Of a DNA stretch of 64,000 bases, positions 45,054-54,219 are shown piece by piece. Numbering within the stretch: position 1 is the stretch's first letter; each line of letters opens with the position of its first letter. The translations under genes were made by a program, and so were the position numbers. This stretch comes from JABDQA01 sp963824415 (GTDB taxonomy: Bacteria; Desulfobacterota; Desulfobulbia; Desulfobulbales; Desulfocapsaceae). The stretch covers positions 124,001-188,000 of the forward strand of contig CAWGPM010000001.1 in assembly GCA_963824415.1 (NCBI GenBank). The letters run 5' to 3'. Under the pieces are notes generated by a model. That model was not told the DNA's origin. It ran no database searches and saw only the letters and a list, made by a program, of their open reading frames with translations.

Positions 45054-46055
45054 ATGAAAAATGTCCGAATCCTGCAGGCGGCCGTCCTCGGTCTGGGCCT
45101 GTGTCTCTGTCTTGCACCGCTGGCGCTGGCGCAGAAAATGAGCATCGCGATGGTCACCGACGTTGGTGGTGTCAACGATCAGTCGTTCAATCAGTCTGCC
45201 TGGGAAGGACTGCAGCGGGCTGAAAAGGATTTTGGCATCAAGGTTGCCTACAAAGAGTCCAAGCAGGATGCGGATTACGGACCGAACATGGAGACCCTGA
45301 CCGATGCCGGCTATGACCTGATCTGGGGCATCGGCTTTCTGATGGGTGATGCGATCAAGGAGACCGCTGAGATCAATCCCGACCAGAAGTATGCGATCAT
45401 CGATTTCTCCTATGGGCCGGAAACGCCGGAAAACGTGACCTGCGCAGTTTTTCAGGAAGAGGAGCCCTCTTTTCTGGTCGGCTATATAGCCGGTAAAATG
45501 ACCAAGAGCAACAAGGTCGGTTTTGTCGGCGGAATCAAATTTCCGCTGATCGAAAAGTTTGAGTACGGCTATATGGCCGGTGTGAAGATGGCCAACCCGG
45601 ATGCTGAAGTGCTGCGCCAGTATGCTGAATCATTCACCGATGCCGCCAAAGGCAAGGCCATTGCCAACAATATGTACCAGCAGGGCGCTGATATCGTCTT
45701 TCACGCTTCAGGCGGCGTTGGCGACGGTGTTATCGAAGCGGCCAAGGAAAAGGACGCCTGGGCCATCGGGGTGGACAAAGACCAGAACTTTCTGGCGCCT
45801 GACAATGTGCTCACCTCTGCGATGAAGCGGGTCGACAATGCCATCTACGATATCGGCAAGCGACTCATGGACGGTGAATTTGGTGGTGGCCAGACCGTTG
45901 TCTATAATCTGAAAAACGACGGTGTCGGCATAGCCCCCACGTCGGATAAGCACGTTCCCCCGGCCGTCTTGAAAGAAGTCGACGATCTGGTTGTTAAAAT
46001 AAAAGCGGGTGAAATCGTTGTTCCCGCCACCAAGGAGGCCTTTGACGCTTTTTAA
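45054..46055 (+). CDS. BMP-family nucleoside-binding periplasmic protein of ABC importer
   Basis: 333 residues with a signal peptide (AAVLGLGLCLCLAPLALAQ). The BMP/PnrA fold is shown by IAMVTDVGGVNDQSFNQSAW, GPNMETLTDAGYDLIWGIGF, QEEEPSFLVGYIAGKMTKSN, VGFVGGIKFPLIEKFEYGYM and ADIVFHASGGVGDGVIEAAK. Such proteins bind purine and pyrimidine nucleosides. The ATPase and two permease genes follow. Cleavage after LALAQ or ALA appears usual; whether Cys17 or Cys19 serves as a lipid anchor is unclear, as a perfect lipobox is absent. GAGGAG precedes the ATG. Confidence 0.94.
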   Translation: MKNVRILQAAVLGLGLCLCLAPLALAQKMSIAMVTDVGGVNDQSFNQSAWEGLQRAEKDFGIKVAYKESKQDADYGPNMETLTDAGYDLIWGIGFLMGDAIKETAEINPDQKYAIIDFSYGPETPENVTCAVFQEEEPSFLVGYIAGKMTKSNKVGFVGGIKFPLIEKFEYGYMAGVKMANPDAEVLRQYAESFTDAAKGKAIANNMYQQGADIVFHASGGVGDGVIEAAKEKDAWAIGVDKDQNFLAPDNVLTSAMKRVDNAIYDIGKRLMDGEFGGGQTVVYNLKNDGVGIAPTSDKHVPPAVLKEVDDLVVKIKAGEIVVPATKEAFDAF

Positions 46056-46148
46056 TTCGTTTCAAGACTCATTGCTTCTGCCGCTTCCCGGCCTGTCCCC
46101 GCGATGGGCTGCCGGGCGGCGGCGCCAGACATCGGTTGTCAGTCTCTG

Positions 46149-47702
46149 ATGGCGGTTGAAGAGAAGCGCGTGAGCGCCATCGATTTTTCCGACAAGGTGG
46201 TGGAAATGGAGGATATCGTCAAGAAGTTCGGCGAATTCACCGCCAACGACCGCATCAGCCTCACTGTCCACCGGGGTGAGGTACATGCCCTGCTCGGCGA
46301 AAACGGGGCCGGCAAGACCACCCTGATGAACTGCCTCTACGGCCTCTATCGGCCGACCCGGGGTACGATCCGCATCAATGGAGCCGAACTGGCGATAACC
46401 GACCCCAATATCGCTATACGCCATGGTATCGGTATGGTTCACCAGCACTTCATGCTGGTGGCGCCCTTTACGGTCACAGAAAATATCGTCCTGGGACAGG
46501 AACCGGTGAAACGTGGCGGGATCGTCGATCTGGCCGAAGCACACAAGCGCGTTGTGGAGCTCTCCGAGCGCTACGGACTGGCGGTGGACCCGCAGGCCCG
46601 GGTCGAGGATATTTCAGTGGGCAGCCAGCAGCGGGTGGAAATCCTCAAGGCCCTGTATCGCGGTGCCCAGATCCTGATTCTGGACGAACCCACCGCGGTA
46701 CTGACGCCGAGCGAGATCGAGGAACTGGTCGCCATCATCAGAAACCTGACCGCCGAAGGCAAGTCGATTATCATCATCACCCACAAGCTGCACGAGATCA
46801 AAGCGGTTGCCGACTATTGTACGATTATCCGGCGCGGTACCTTTGTCGACCGGGTCAAGGTCGATTCGGTCAGCGAGGCGGAACTGGCCGCCAAGATGGT
46901 GGGCCGGGATGTCTCTTTTTCGGTGCCCAAAACCAGGGCGCAGCCGGGCAGCAGGGCCTTGAGCATCGAGAATCTGGTGGTCCGGGACAACCGCTCGATC
47001 CCTGTTGTGAACGGGCTGAATCTCGAGCTTTTTCACGGGGAGATTCTTGGTATCGCAGGTGTAGACGGCAATGGTCAGACGGAGCTGGTTGAAGCCCTGA
47101 CCGGGTTGCGGGCCGTGGACAGCGGGCGCATCTTCGCAGCCGATAGCGAGATAACCGGGGCTGCTCCCAAACAGATTATCAACCAGCACCATATCTGCAG
47201 CATCCACGAAGACCGGCGCAAGCGGGGCCTGGTGCTCGAGTTCGATGTGGCGGAAAACCTGGTGCTGGAAACCTATCATCGAAGGCCGTTTTCCCGCGCC
47301 GGGGTTCTCGATCAAAGGGAAATATATCAGTTTGCCGAGCGCTGCATCAACGACTTCGATATCCGGCCGCAAAATCCGGGGCTGCCGGCTTACACGCTTT
47401 CGGGCGGCAACCAACAGAAGGTGATCATCGCCCGCGAGGTCTCCAACGATCCCCGGATCCTGGTGGCTTCCCAACCCACCCGGGGACTCGACGTCGGCGC
47501 CATCGAATATGTGCATCGGGCTCTGGTCGAGCAGCGGGACCGGGGCAAGGCGGTGCTGCTGATATCCTTCGAGCTCGATGAGATTCTCAACGTTTCGGAT
47601 CGGATCGCGGTTATCTTCGAAGGGAGGATCGTCGGGGTTATCGATGGAGCCGAGGCCGATGAAAATCAAATCGGCCTGCTGATGGCCGGGGGCAGCAGGT
47701 GA
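46149..47702 (+). CDS. Nucleoside ABC importer, double ATPase subunit
   Basis: 517 residues from the ATG at 46149. The frame is open from 46104, and a start at 46207 (MEDIVKKFGEF) has a better ribosome site, so the exact start is unsure. Two ATPase domains are present. The first has Walker A GENGAGKTTL, signature SVGSQQRVEILKALYRGA and Walker B ILILDEPTAVL. The second has a degenerate loop GVDGNGQTEL, signature LSGGNQQKVIIAREVSND and LVASQPTRGLDVGAIEYVHR. This is the layout of YufO/NupA and sugar importers. It powers nucleoside uptake with the two permeases. The stop overlaps the next start by 4 bases (GTGA). Confidence 0.94.
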   Translation: MAVEEKRVSAIDFSDKVVEMEDIVKKFGEFTANDRISLTVHRGEVHALLGENGAGKTTLMNCLYGLYRPTRGTIRINGAELAITDPNIAIRHGIGMVHQHFMLVAPFTVTENIVLGQEPVKRGGIVDLAEAHKRVVELSERYGLAVDPQARVEDISVGSQQRVEILKALYRGAQILILDEPTAVLTPSEIEELVAIIRNLTAEGKSIIIITHKLHEIKAVADYCTIIRRGTFVDRVKVDSVSEAELAAKMVGRDVSFSVPKTRAQPGSRALSIENLVVRDNRSIPVVNGLNLELFHGEILGIAGVDGNGQTELVEALTGLRAVDSGRIFAADSEITGAAPKQIINQHHICSIHEDRRKRGLVLEFDVAENLVLETYHRRPFSRAGVLDQREIYQFAERCINDFDIRPQNPGLPAYTLSGGNQQKVIIAREVSNDPRILVASQPTRGLDVGAIEYVHRALVEQRDRGKAVLLISFELDEILNVSDRIAVIFEGRIVGVIDGAEADENQIGLLMAGGSR

Positions 47703-48820
47703 GCAAGCTCAAGCAGAAAGAGGACTTTCTCAGCGGCACGCTGGGCGTAACCCTGATGTCGGTGCTGCTCGGCTTCGTGTTGGGCGGCGTTATCCTGCTG
47801 GTGGCCGGCTTCAATCCACTGGAGGCCTATTGGGTGATTCTCAAGGGGATCTTTTCCAGGCCTAAATATGTCTCCTATGTGATCATCTATTCGACGCCGC
47901 TGATAATCACCGGGCTCTCGGTGGCCTTTGCGCTGCGCACCGGCCTGTTCAACATCGGTGCCGAAGGTCAGTATATTATGGGTGCGGTTGCCGCGGCTGC
48001 GGCCGGTTATTACCTGAAACTGCCGATGGTGCTGCATGTTCTGACGGCGGTGGGCCTGGCCGTGCTGGTGGCGGCCGTCTGGGGGGGGCTGGCCGGCTAT
48101 TTCAAGGCCCGCTTCGGGGTCAATGAGGTGATTTCAACCATCATGCTGAACTGGACCGCGCTCTATATTTCCAATTTCATGGTCACCATCGATTCCTTCG
48201 GCCGGCAGGGCACCGGCAAGACCTATGCAATAATGAGCAGCGCCCAGATCGACATCCTCGGCCAGTGGAAGCGGACGCCGGAGGGGATCGCCTTTTTGCG
48301 CGAGCATCCGATGCTTTGGGATATACTCAAATCCCCGGTCAATCTGGGCTTTATCTTTGCGCTGCTGCTCGCGGTGCTGGTCTGGTACATCCTGAGCAAG
48401 ACGACGCTTGGCTACGAGCTGCGGGCGGTGGGGCATAATCCCCAGGCGGCCGAAGCCGGCGGCATCAATGTAAAACGTTCGATGGTCGTGTCGATGCTCA
48501 TAGCCGGTGGGCTGGCCGGTGCCGCCGGCGCCTTCCAGGTGCTCGGCGTCTCCCATCGCATCGCGACCCTGGCGATCATGGAGGGCTATGGGTTCGACGG
48601 CATTGCCGTCTCGCTGATCGGCAACAACAGCGGCTTCGGCTGCGTCTTTGCCGGCTTGCTGTTCGGGGCTTTGAAATACGGAGGTTCCAAAATCCAGGAT
48701 GTTATGGGGGCACCGACCGAAGTGATCAATATCATGATCGGCATCATTATCTTTTTCACCGCCATGCCCAAACTGATCCGGATGATTCTGGCCTATAAAA
48801 AGAAACGGAAAAGCACCTGA
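47699..48820 (+). CDS. Nucleoside ABC importer permease 1
   Basis: 373 residues, GTG start overlapping the ATPase stop. It has about ten hydrophobic segments of the BPD_transp_2 type: GTLGVTLMSVLLGFVLGGVI, then TGLFNIGAEGQYIMGAVAAA, KARFGVNEVISTIMLNW and GYGFDGIAVSLIGNNSGFGC. These match NupB/YufP permeases. It forms the membrane channel with the next gene's product. The last codon overlaps the ATG of the second permease by one base. Confidence 0.93.
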   Translation: MSKLKQKEDFLSGTLGVTLMSVLLGFVLGGVILLVAGFNPLEAYWVILKGIFSRPKYVSYVIIYSTPLIITGLSVAFALRTGLFNIGAEGQYIMGAVAAAAAGYYLKLPMVLHVLTAVGLAVLVAAVWGGLAGYFKARFGVNEVISTIMLNWTALYISNFMVTIDSFGRQGTGKTYAIMSSAQIDILGQWKRTPEGIAFLREHPMLWDILKSPVNLGFIFALLLAVLVWYILSKTTLGYELRAVGHNPQAAEAGGINVKRSMVVSMLIAGGLAGAAGAFQVLGVSHRIATLAIMEGYGFDGIAVSLIGNNSGFGCVFAGLLFGALKYGGSKIQDVMGAPTEVINIMIGIIIFFTAMPKLIRMILAYKKKRKST

Positions 48821-49773
48821 TGGAAGCGCTGCTCAAAGACATCGCCTTTATCATCGGCACCACCCTGATGTACTCGACACCGCTTATCTATGCGGCAATT
48901 GGCGGGGTGATCACCGAGCGTTCCGGGATCATCAATATCGGCCTGGAGGGAATGATGTATTTCGGTGCCTTCGTCGGGGCGGCGGTGGCGTATTTTACCG
49001 GAGACCCCTGGCTTGGCTTCTTCTGCGCCGGTCTGGCCGGGGCTCTGCTCGGTCTGCTGCACGCCGTGGCCACGGTATCGTTTTCGGCAGAGCAGATCGT
49101 CTCGGGGATTGCGATCAATTTTCTCGGGGTCGGGCTGGCCCTGTTTATCAGCCGCCTGGTTTTCGACGGGGCGACCCAGACCCTGACCGTGCCCAACAAA
49201 ATTCCACTGCCGCTCGATTTCCTTTTCGGCGAGGGCAGGCTGTTTGCCTCCTCGGGCTTCATGGATCTGGTATTCAACCGTTTTGCCACCGTCTATCTGG
49301 CCTTTGCACTGGTTTTCGTGGTCTGGTTCCTGCTCTACAAGACCCGGCTGGGCATGCGGCTGCGGGCGGTGGGGGAGCATCCCGAAGCGGCCGATTCACT
49401 CGGTATTTCGGTTTTTCGCATCCGTTACGGTGCGGTAATCGCCTCGGGTTTTCTGGCCGGCCTGGGCGGGGCTGCAATGTCGATAGCAGTGGTTTCACGG
49501 TTCAACAACACGCTTATTTCAGGCCATGGTTTTATTGCGCTGGCGGCGATGATTTTCGGTAAATGGAAACCGCAGGGCGCTCTGCTGGCCTGTCTTATAT
49601 TCGGGGGAGCCAAGGGGTTGGAAATATTCATGGGAGCCAAGGGGGTCCCGATACCTTCGAGCCTGCTGGCCACCTTGCCCTACATTCTGACCATCATTAT
49701 TCTGGTGGGATGGGTCGGCCGGTCCCAGCCTCCGGCATCCATCGGCAGGATCTTCGATAAGGGAGAGCAGTAA
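48820..49773 (+). CDS. Nucleoside ABC importer permease 2
   Basis: 317 residues, membrane protein of the same family (NupC/YufQ type): TTLMYSTPLIYAAIGGVITE, RSGIINIGLEGMMYFGAFVG, VSFSAEQIVSGIAINFLGVG and the end GHGFIALAAMIFGKWKPQGA. The start ATG overlaps the preceding stop (TGATG), and its TAA is directly followed by the punA ATG, so the transporter and phosphorylase are made from one message. Confidence 0.93.
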   Translation: MEALLKDIAFIIGTTLMYSTPLIYAAIGGVITERSGIINIGLEGMMYFGAFVGAAVAYFTGDPWLGFFCAGLAGALLGLLHAVATVSFSAEQIVSGIAINFLGVGLALFISRLVFDGATQTLTVPNKIPLPLDFLFGEGRLFASSGFMDLVFNRFATVYLAFALVFVVWFLLYKTRLGMRLRAVGEHPEAADSLGISVFRIRYGAVIASGFLAGLGGAAMSIAVVSRFNNTLISGHGFIALAAMIFGKWKPQGALLACLIFGGAKGLEIFMGAKGVPIPSSLLATLPYILTIIILVGWVGRSQPPASIGRIFDKGEQ

Positions 49774-50601
49774 ATGACACTCATGGAACAAGCCATGCAG
49801 GCCTCAGCCCACATCCGGGAACGAATCAGCTGCTCTCCGCGTTTGGGCATTATCCTCGGTTCGGGCCTTGGTGCGCTGGCCCAGCGGGTGGTCGACCCGG
49901 TGGCAATTGCCTACGACGAGATCCCCCATTTTCACAGCTCGACGGTCGAAGGCCATGCCGGCAGACTGGTGGCCGGCTCCCTGCAGGGCATCGATGTCGT
50001 AGTGCTGCAGGGCCGCCTGCACTACTATGAAGGTTTGTCCATGGACCAGGTGACATTTCCGGTGCGCTGCCTGAAAATGCTTGGCCTCGACTCGCTGATC
50101 GTCACCAACGCGGCGGGCAGCCTCAACCCCGACTTTCAGCCCGGCGAGCTGATGCTGATCCGAGATCATATCAAGATGGTGACCGACAGCCCACTGCGCG
50201 GACCTAATATCGATGCCTTCGGCCCCCGTTTCAACGACATGTCCGATCCCTATACCAGCGAAATCCGCGCGCTGGCCAAGAGCTGCGGCGATGAGCTGGG
50301 GATCGATCTCAAAGAGGGGGTATACTGCTACATGCCGGGACCAAGCTATGAAACCGCCAGCGAGGTTCGCATGCTTGGCCTGCTCGGCGGTGATGCGGTG
50401 GGCATGTCGACCGTGCCCGAAGTGATCGTTGCAAGTCACGCCTCCATGAAGGTACTCGGCTTGTCCTGCATTACCAATATGGGTACCGGCCTGCTCGACC
50501 AGCCGCTGCATCACGAGGAGATCATCAAGGTCGGGGAGCAGGTGCGGCTGCGTTTCATCACCCTGCTGGAGTCGATAATCCGCAACTGGCCGGCCGACTG
50601 A
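49774..50601 (+). CDS. punA: Purine nucleoside phosphorylase
   Basis: 275 residues, the trimeric (PunA/PNP) type. Motifs: SPRLGIILGSGLGALAQRV, phosphate-site HFHSSTVEGHAGRLV, GRLHYYEGLSMDQVTFPVR, IVTNAAGSLNPDFQPGELML, YCYMPGPSYETASEVRMLGL, GMSTVPEVIVASHASMKVLG and CITNMGTGLLDQPLHHEEI. It splits inosine, guanosine and deoxy forms with phosphate. It follows the permease gene with no gap. The sugar phosphate it makes would go to DeoB. Confidence 0.96.
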   Translation: MTLMEQAMQASAHIRERISCSPRLGIILGSGLGALAQRVVDPVAIAYDEIPHFHSSTVEGHAGRLVAGSLQGIDVVVLQGRLHYYEGLSMDQVTFPVRCLKMLGLDSLIVTNAAGSLNPDFQPGELMLIRDHIKMVTDSPLRGPNIDAFGPRFNDMSDPYTSEIRALAKSCGDELGIDLKEGVYCYMPGPSYETASEVRMLGLLGGDAVGMSTVPEVIVASHASMKVLGLSCITNMGTGLLDQPLHHEEIIKVGEQVRLRFITLLESIIRNWPAD

Positions 50602-50652
50602 GGCGACAGCGCGGCAGCTGCTCTGTCAGGCAGCTGCGCTGGTCGTCCAGGT

Positions 50653-51063
50653 TCAGCGTTTAAATTGAAAGGCGTGGGGCAGCAGGTCTTGGACATGGTA
50701 AACCTTGTCCGAGCTGCTGGTTACCAGCCAGGCGGCCGGGGCAAGTTCGGCGATCCACTGTCGGCAGGCCCCGCAGGGCATCGCCGCAGATTCGGCCAGG
50801 CTGCCGTCGGCCCGAGGCTTAGCATCGGGGCAGCAGACTGCAATTCCTTCGATACTGACTTCACCGTGCATGCGGGCGTGGGCGATAGCCACGCGCTCGG
50901 CACAGGTGCCCAGATTGGTCGAGGCCGTCTCGATATTGGCCCCGCTATATACGCCGCCGCCGGTCAGCACCGCGGCGCCGACGCGAAAACCTGAATAAGG
51001 TGCATAGGCCGACTCGGCTGCTTTTTCGGCGGCCTGCAGCAGTTGGCGTTGTTCTTCGTTCAT
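50653..51063 (-). CDS. cdd: Cytidine deaminase
   Basis: 136 residues from the ATG at 51063 (AAGG nearby); a TTG four codons earlier is the alternative. Tetrameric-type deaminase: SAYAPYSGFRVGAAVLTGGG, NIETASTNLGTCAERVAIA with zinc Cys and catalytic Glu, and PCGACRQWIAEL with the other two zinc cysteines. It turns cytidine and deoxycytidine into uridine forms that DeoA can cleave. It stands on the opposite strand, converging on punA, 51 bases between stops. Confidence 0.96.
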   Translation of the reverse strand: MNEEQRQLLQAAEKAAESAYAPYSGFRVGAAVLTGGGVYSGANIETASTNLGTCAERVAIAHARMHGEVSIEGIAVCCPDAKPRADGSLAESAAMPCGACRQWIAELAPAAWLVTSSSDKVYHVQDLLPHAFQFKR

Positions 51064-51272
51064 CAGCCTTTTCAAGTCCCGGCGAATAGCAACTGATCTA
51101 TCAGCAAAGCGCTTAGATTTCTGGTTACAAACACAGTCTGGATTATAGTATATTCACGAAATCTCTGATAAGTTCAAGCGCTCAATACCGCGTATCCGAC
51201 CCTGCGGCAGCAAGACTATGGACGGAGCGCTGACAGCGTTTTTTTTCTCCTCAACAACGAAAGGCAAATATC

Positions 51273-52451
51273 ATGAACAATACCAGCGATATCACTGATT
51301 ATATGAATTTCCAGGAGCTGCTCGACGACGAGGAACGGCTGGTCCGTGAAACGGCCCGGGGTTTTGTCAACGAGAAGGTAATGCCCATCATCGATCAGCA
51401 CGCCCAGCAGGAAACCTTTCCCGAGCACCTGGTCGCCGAGATGGGCAGCCTTGGGTTTTTCGGGCCAAACCTGCCGGAGGAGTATGGCTGTGCCGGTCTT
51501 TCCAATGTGGCCTACGGCCTGCTGATGTATGAACTAGAGCGCGGTGACTCGGCTTTGCGAAGTATGGCTTCGGTTCAGGGATCGCTGGTGATGTATCCGA
51601 TTTACGCATTTGGCAGCGAAGCCCAGAAGACACGCTGGCTGCCGGAGCTGGCAGCAGGCAACGCGATAGGCTGTTTTGGCCTTACTGAGCCCGATTTCGG
51701 CTCGAATCCGAGCGGCATGCGGACCAGAGCGGTACGGCGCCCTGACGGCAGCTGGCAGATCAACGGTACCAAAATGTGGATCACCAACGGCTCCATTGCC
51801 GATGTCGCCCTGGTCTGGGCGATGACCGACGACGGGGTGCGCGGTTTTCTGGTGGAAAAAGAGACCCCGGGTTTCACCACCACACGAATGAAGGGTAAAT
51901 GGAGTTTGCGCGCATCGGTCACCTCGGAGCTGATTTTGGAAGATGTGGTGGTCGATGAAGAAAAAAGCCTGCTGCCCGGCGTGGTCGGGATTAAAGGACC
52001 GCTGAGCTGCCTGACCCAGGCCCGCTACGGTATCGCCTGGGGGGCGCTTGGCGCGGCCGACAACTGTTATCAGACGGCCCTGGAGTACTCGCTCAGCCGG
52101 GTTCAGTTTGATCGGCCCATCGGCGGCTTTCAACTGCAGCAGAAAAAGCTGGCGGAGATGGTGACCGAACTTACCAAGGGCCAACTGCTCGTGCTGCAGC
52201 TCGGCCGGCTCAAGGACCAGGGCAAGGCTACCCCGGTTCAGGTCTCGATGGCTAAGATGAACAACGTCAAGATCGCTCTGGATATCTGCCGTTCGGCGCG
52301 CACCATGCTCGGCGCCAACGGCATCATGGGTGAATACCCGATCATGCGGCATGCCTGCAACCTGGAGTCGGTCTATACCTACGAGGGCACCCACGACATC
52401 CACACGCTGATCATTGGCCAGGAGGTAACCGGTCTGGCCGCCTATCGCTGA
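51273..52451 (+). CDS. gcdH: Glutaryl-CoA dehydrogenase-type acyl-CoA dehydrogenase
   Basis: 392 residues. Flavin and substrate motifs: GFFGPNLPEEYGCAGLSNVA, IGCFGLTEPDFGSNPSGMRT, KMWITNGSIADVALVWA, LTQARYGIAWGALGAADNCY, SRVQFDRPIGGFQLQQKKL and the catalytic Glu in YTYEGTHDIHTLIIGQ. These fit the glutaryl-CoA dehydrogenase branch more than short-chain enzymes. It oxidises glutaryl-CoA to glutaconyl- or crotonyl-CoA in lysine, tryptophan or aromatic breakdown; whether it also decarboxylates cannot be judged. It converges on the ALDH7 gene, 24 bases between stops. Confidence 0.88.
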   Translation: MNNTSDITDYMNFQELLDDEERLVRETARGFVNEKVMPIIDQHAQQETFPEHLVAEMGSLGFFGPNLPEEYGCAGLSNVAYGLLMYELERGDSALRSMASVQGSLVMYPIYAFGSEAQKTRWLPELAAGNAIGCFGLTEPDFGSNPSGMRTRAVRRPDGSWQINGTKMWITNGSIADVALVWAMTDDGVRGFLVEKETPGFTTTRMKGKWSLRASVTSELILEDVVVDEEKSLLPGVVGIKGPLSCLTQARYGIAWGALGAADNCYQTALEYSLSRVQFDRPIGGFQLQQKKLAEMVTELTKGQLLVLQLGRLKDQGKATPVQVSMAKMNNVKIALDICRSARTMLGANGIMGEYPIMRHACNLESVYTYEGTHDIHTLIIGQEVTGLAAYR

Positions 52452-52475
52452 TCGATCGTGTCGCAGTGTTTACGA

Positions 52476-54008
52476 TCAGATATCGAACTTGATGCCCTGA
52501 GCCAGGGGCAGGCCGGTACCGTAATTGATCGTATTGGTCTGGCGGCGCATGTACCCCTTCCAGGCATCCGAACCTGATTCCCGGCCGCCGCCGGTCTGTT
52601 TCTCACCGCCGAAGGCACCGCCTATCTCCGCCCCCGATGTGCCGATATTGACATTGGCGATTCCGCAGTCTGAGCCGGCTGCCGATAAAAAGTGTTCGGC
52701 CTCCTGCAGGTTGTCGGTGAAGATCGATGAGGAGAGTCCCTGGACCACATCGTTCTGCAGGCGGATTGCCTCATCGACCTCGCCTGTGTATTTGATCAGG
52801 TAGAGGATTGGTGCAAAAGTCTCCTGCTGGACGATCGGGTAGGTGTTCTTCGCTTCGGCCAGCACCGGCTCCACATAACAGCCCGACTCGAAGCCCGGTC
52901 CTTCCAGCACCGAGCCTCCCGTCAGAACAGTGCCGCCCTGGCTGCGCAGCTGCTTAAGCGCATCGAGATAATCGGCAACCGCCGGCCGGTTGATCAACGG
53001 ACCCACATGGTTGTTTTCGTCCAGGGGGGAGCCGACCCGTAATGAACGGTAAGCGGTGATCAGCGCACTTTTAACCTGATCGTATATCTGTTCATGGACG
53101 ATCAGGCGCCTGGTCGTCGTACAGCGCTGTCCGGCGGTTCCTACCGCTGAAAAGACGACGGCCGGAACCGCGAGTTCGAGGTTCGCCGACGGGGTGACGA
53201 TAATTGCATTGTTACCGCCCAGCTCCAGGATGCATCTGCCAAAGCGTGCGGCGACCTGGGTGGCGGCCCGTCGCCCGACCCGGGTGGAGCCGGTTACCGA
53301 CAGCAGCGCAATCTGTTCATCACCAAGCAGCCTCTCGCCAATCGTGGTCCCCGAGCCGATCAACAGGTTGAAGATGCCTTCCGGCAGGTTGTTGGCGCTT
53401 AAAACCTCGGCCAGAATATGCTGCACCGCGATGGCCGTAAGCGGCGTTCTCGATGATGGCTTCCAGATCGTGGTGTCGCCGCAGACGGCAGCCAGCATTG
53501 CGTTCCAGGACCAGACCGCGACCGGGAAGTTAAAGGCGCTGATAATGCCGACCACACCGAGCGGGTGATATTGATCGTAGAGCCGATGCTGTGGACGTTC
53601 TGAAGCCATCGTGTAGCCATAGAGCTGGCGGGACTGGCCAACCGCAAAATCGCAGATATCGATCATTTCCTGGACCTCGCCGAGCCCCTCCTGCAGCGAT
53701 TTACCCATTTCCCAGGAGACCAGTGTGCCGAGCGGTTCTTTTCTAGCCCGCAGTGCATCGCCGATTTGCCGGACAATCTCTCCGCGCTGCGGCGCCGGAG
53801 TTGTTCTCCAGGAAATATAGGCCTCCCGGGCCGTGCTCACGCAGTGCAGGTAGTCCTGTTCATCGGCGCTGAACACATCAGCGAGGTGAGAGCCGTCCAC
53901 CGGAGAGGTGACTTGCAGCCTTTCCGTCTTTTCCGAGCCCAGCCAGTGTGCACCGGTGGAGGCGCCGCGATTGTTTTTTTTGACTCCGAGGGTAGTGAGA
54001 ATATCCAT
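52476..54008 (-). CDS. Aldehyde dehydrogenase, ALDH7 type (aminoadipate-semialdehyde dehydrogenase-like)
   Basis: 510 residues. NAD and active-site motifs: VVGIISAFNFPVAVWSWNAM, IWKPSSRTPLTAIAVQHIL, LLSVTGSTRVGRRAATQVAA, the catalytic Glu in CILELGGNNAIIV and the catalytic Cys in GTAGQRCTTTRRLIVHE. The C-terminal block GEKQTGGGRESGSDAWKGYM with NTINYGTGLPLAQGIKF is typical of ALDH7A1/AmaB, which oxidise alpha-aminoadipate semialdehyde. It stands next to glutaryl-CoA dehydrogenase, as expected for lysine breakdown. GGAG lies 6 bases before the ATG. Confidence 0.9.
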   Translation of the reverse strand: MDILTTLGVKKNNRGASTGAHWLGSEKTERLQVTSPVDGSHLADVFSADEQDYLHCVSTAREAYISWRTTPAPQRGEIVRQIGDALRARKEPLGTLVSWEMGKSLQEGLGEVQEMIDICDFAVGQSRQLYGYTMASERPQHRLYDQYHPLGVVGIISAFNFPVAVWSWNAMLAAVCGDTTIWKPSSRTPLTAIAVQHILAEVLSANNLPEGIFNLLIGSGTTIGERLLGDEQIALLSVTGSTRVGRRAATQVAARFGRCILELGGNNAIIVTPSANLELAVPAVVFSAVGTAGQRCTTTRRLIVHEQIYDQVKSALITAYRSLRVGSPLDENNHVGPLINRPAVADYLDALKQLRSQGGTVLTGGSVLEGPGFESGCYVEPVLAEAKNTYPIVQQETFAPILYLIKYTGEVDEAIRLQNDVVQGLSSSIFTDNLQEAEHFLSAAGSDCGIANVNIGTSGAEIGGAFGGEKQTGGGRESGSDAWKGYMRRQTNTINYGTGLPLAQGIKFDI

Positions 54009-54170
54009 GATTGCTCCGCCATAGCTGGTTGAAAAATCTTCTCAGTTTATGAAATTATATTTGCTCATGGATCTACAAGCAAGGTTCCAGCCATTTGCTC
54101 GAATTAATATTTTCGGTGTGGACCATATATGCGCTACATTGTGAAGGAGAAGGTGATAAAGAGAGCAACT

Positions 54171-54198
54171 TTTTATCTGTTATTTTTTATCTGTTATT
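54171..54198 (+). repeat. Perfect 14-base tandem duplication
   Basis: TTTTATCTGTTATT occurs twice without a gap (54171-54184 and 54185-54198), just 21 bases before the Sel1 gene start. It is probably a slippage event in the leader and could change spacing of promoter elements. Confidence 0.7.
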
Positions 54199-54219
54199 CT
54201 AGGCTCTGCAGAGGCTGAG

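Noticed and set aside
46614..47669. A 351-codon minus-strand open frame
   Set aside because: It lies inside the nucleoside ABC ATPase gene, whose two ATPase domains are clear.
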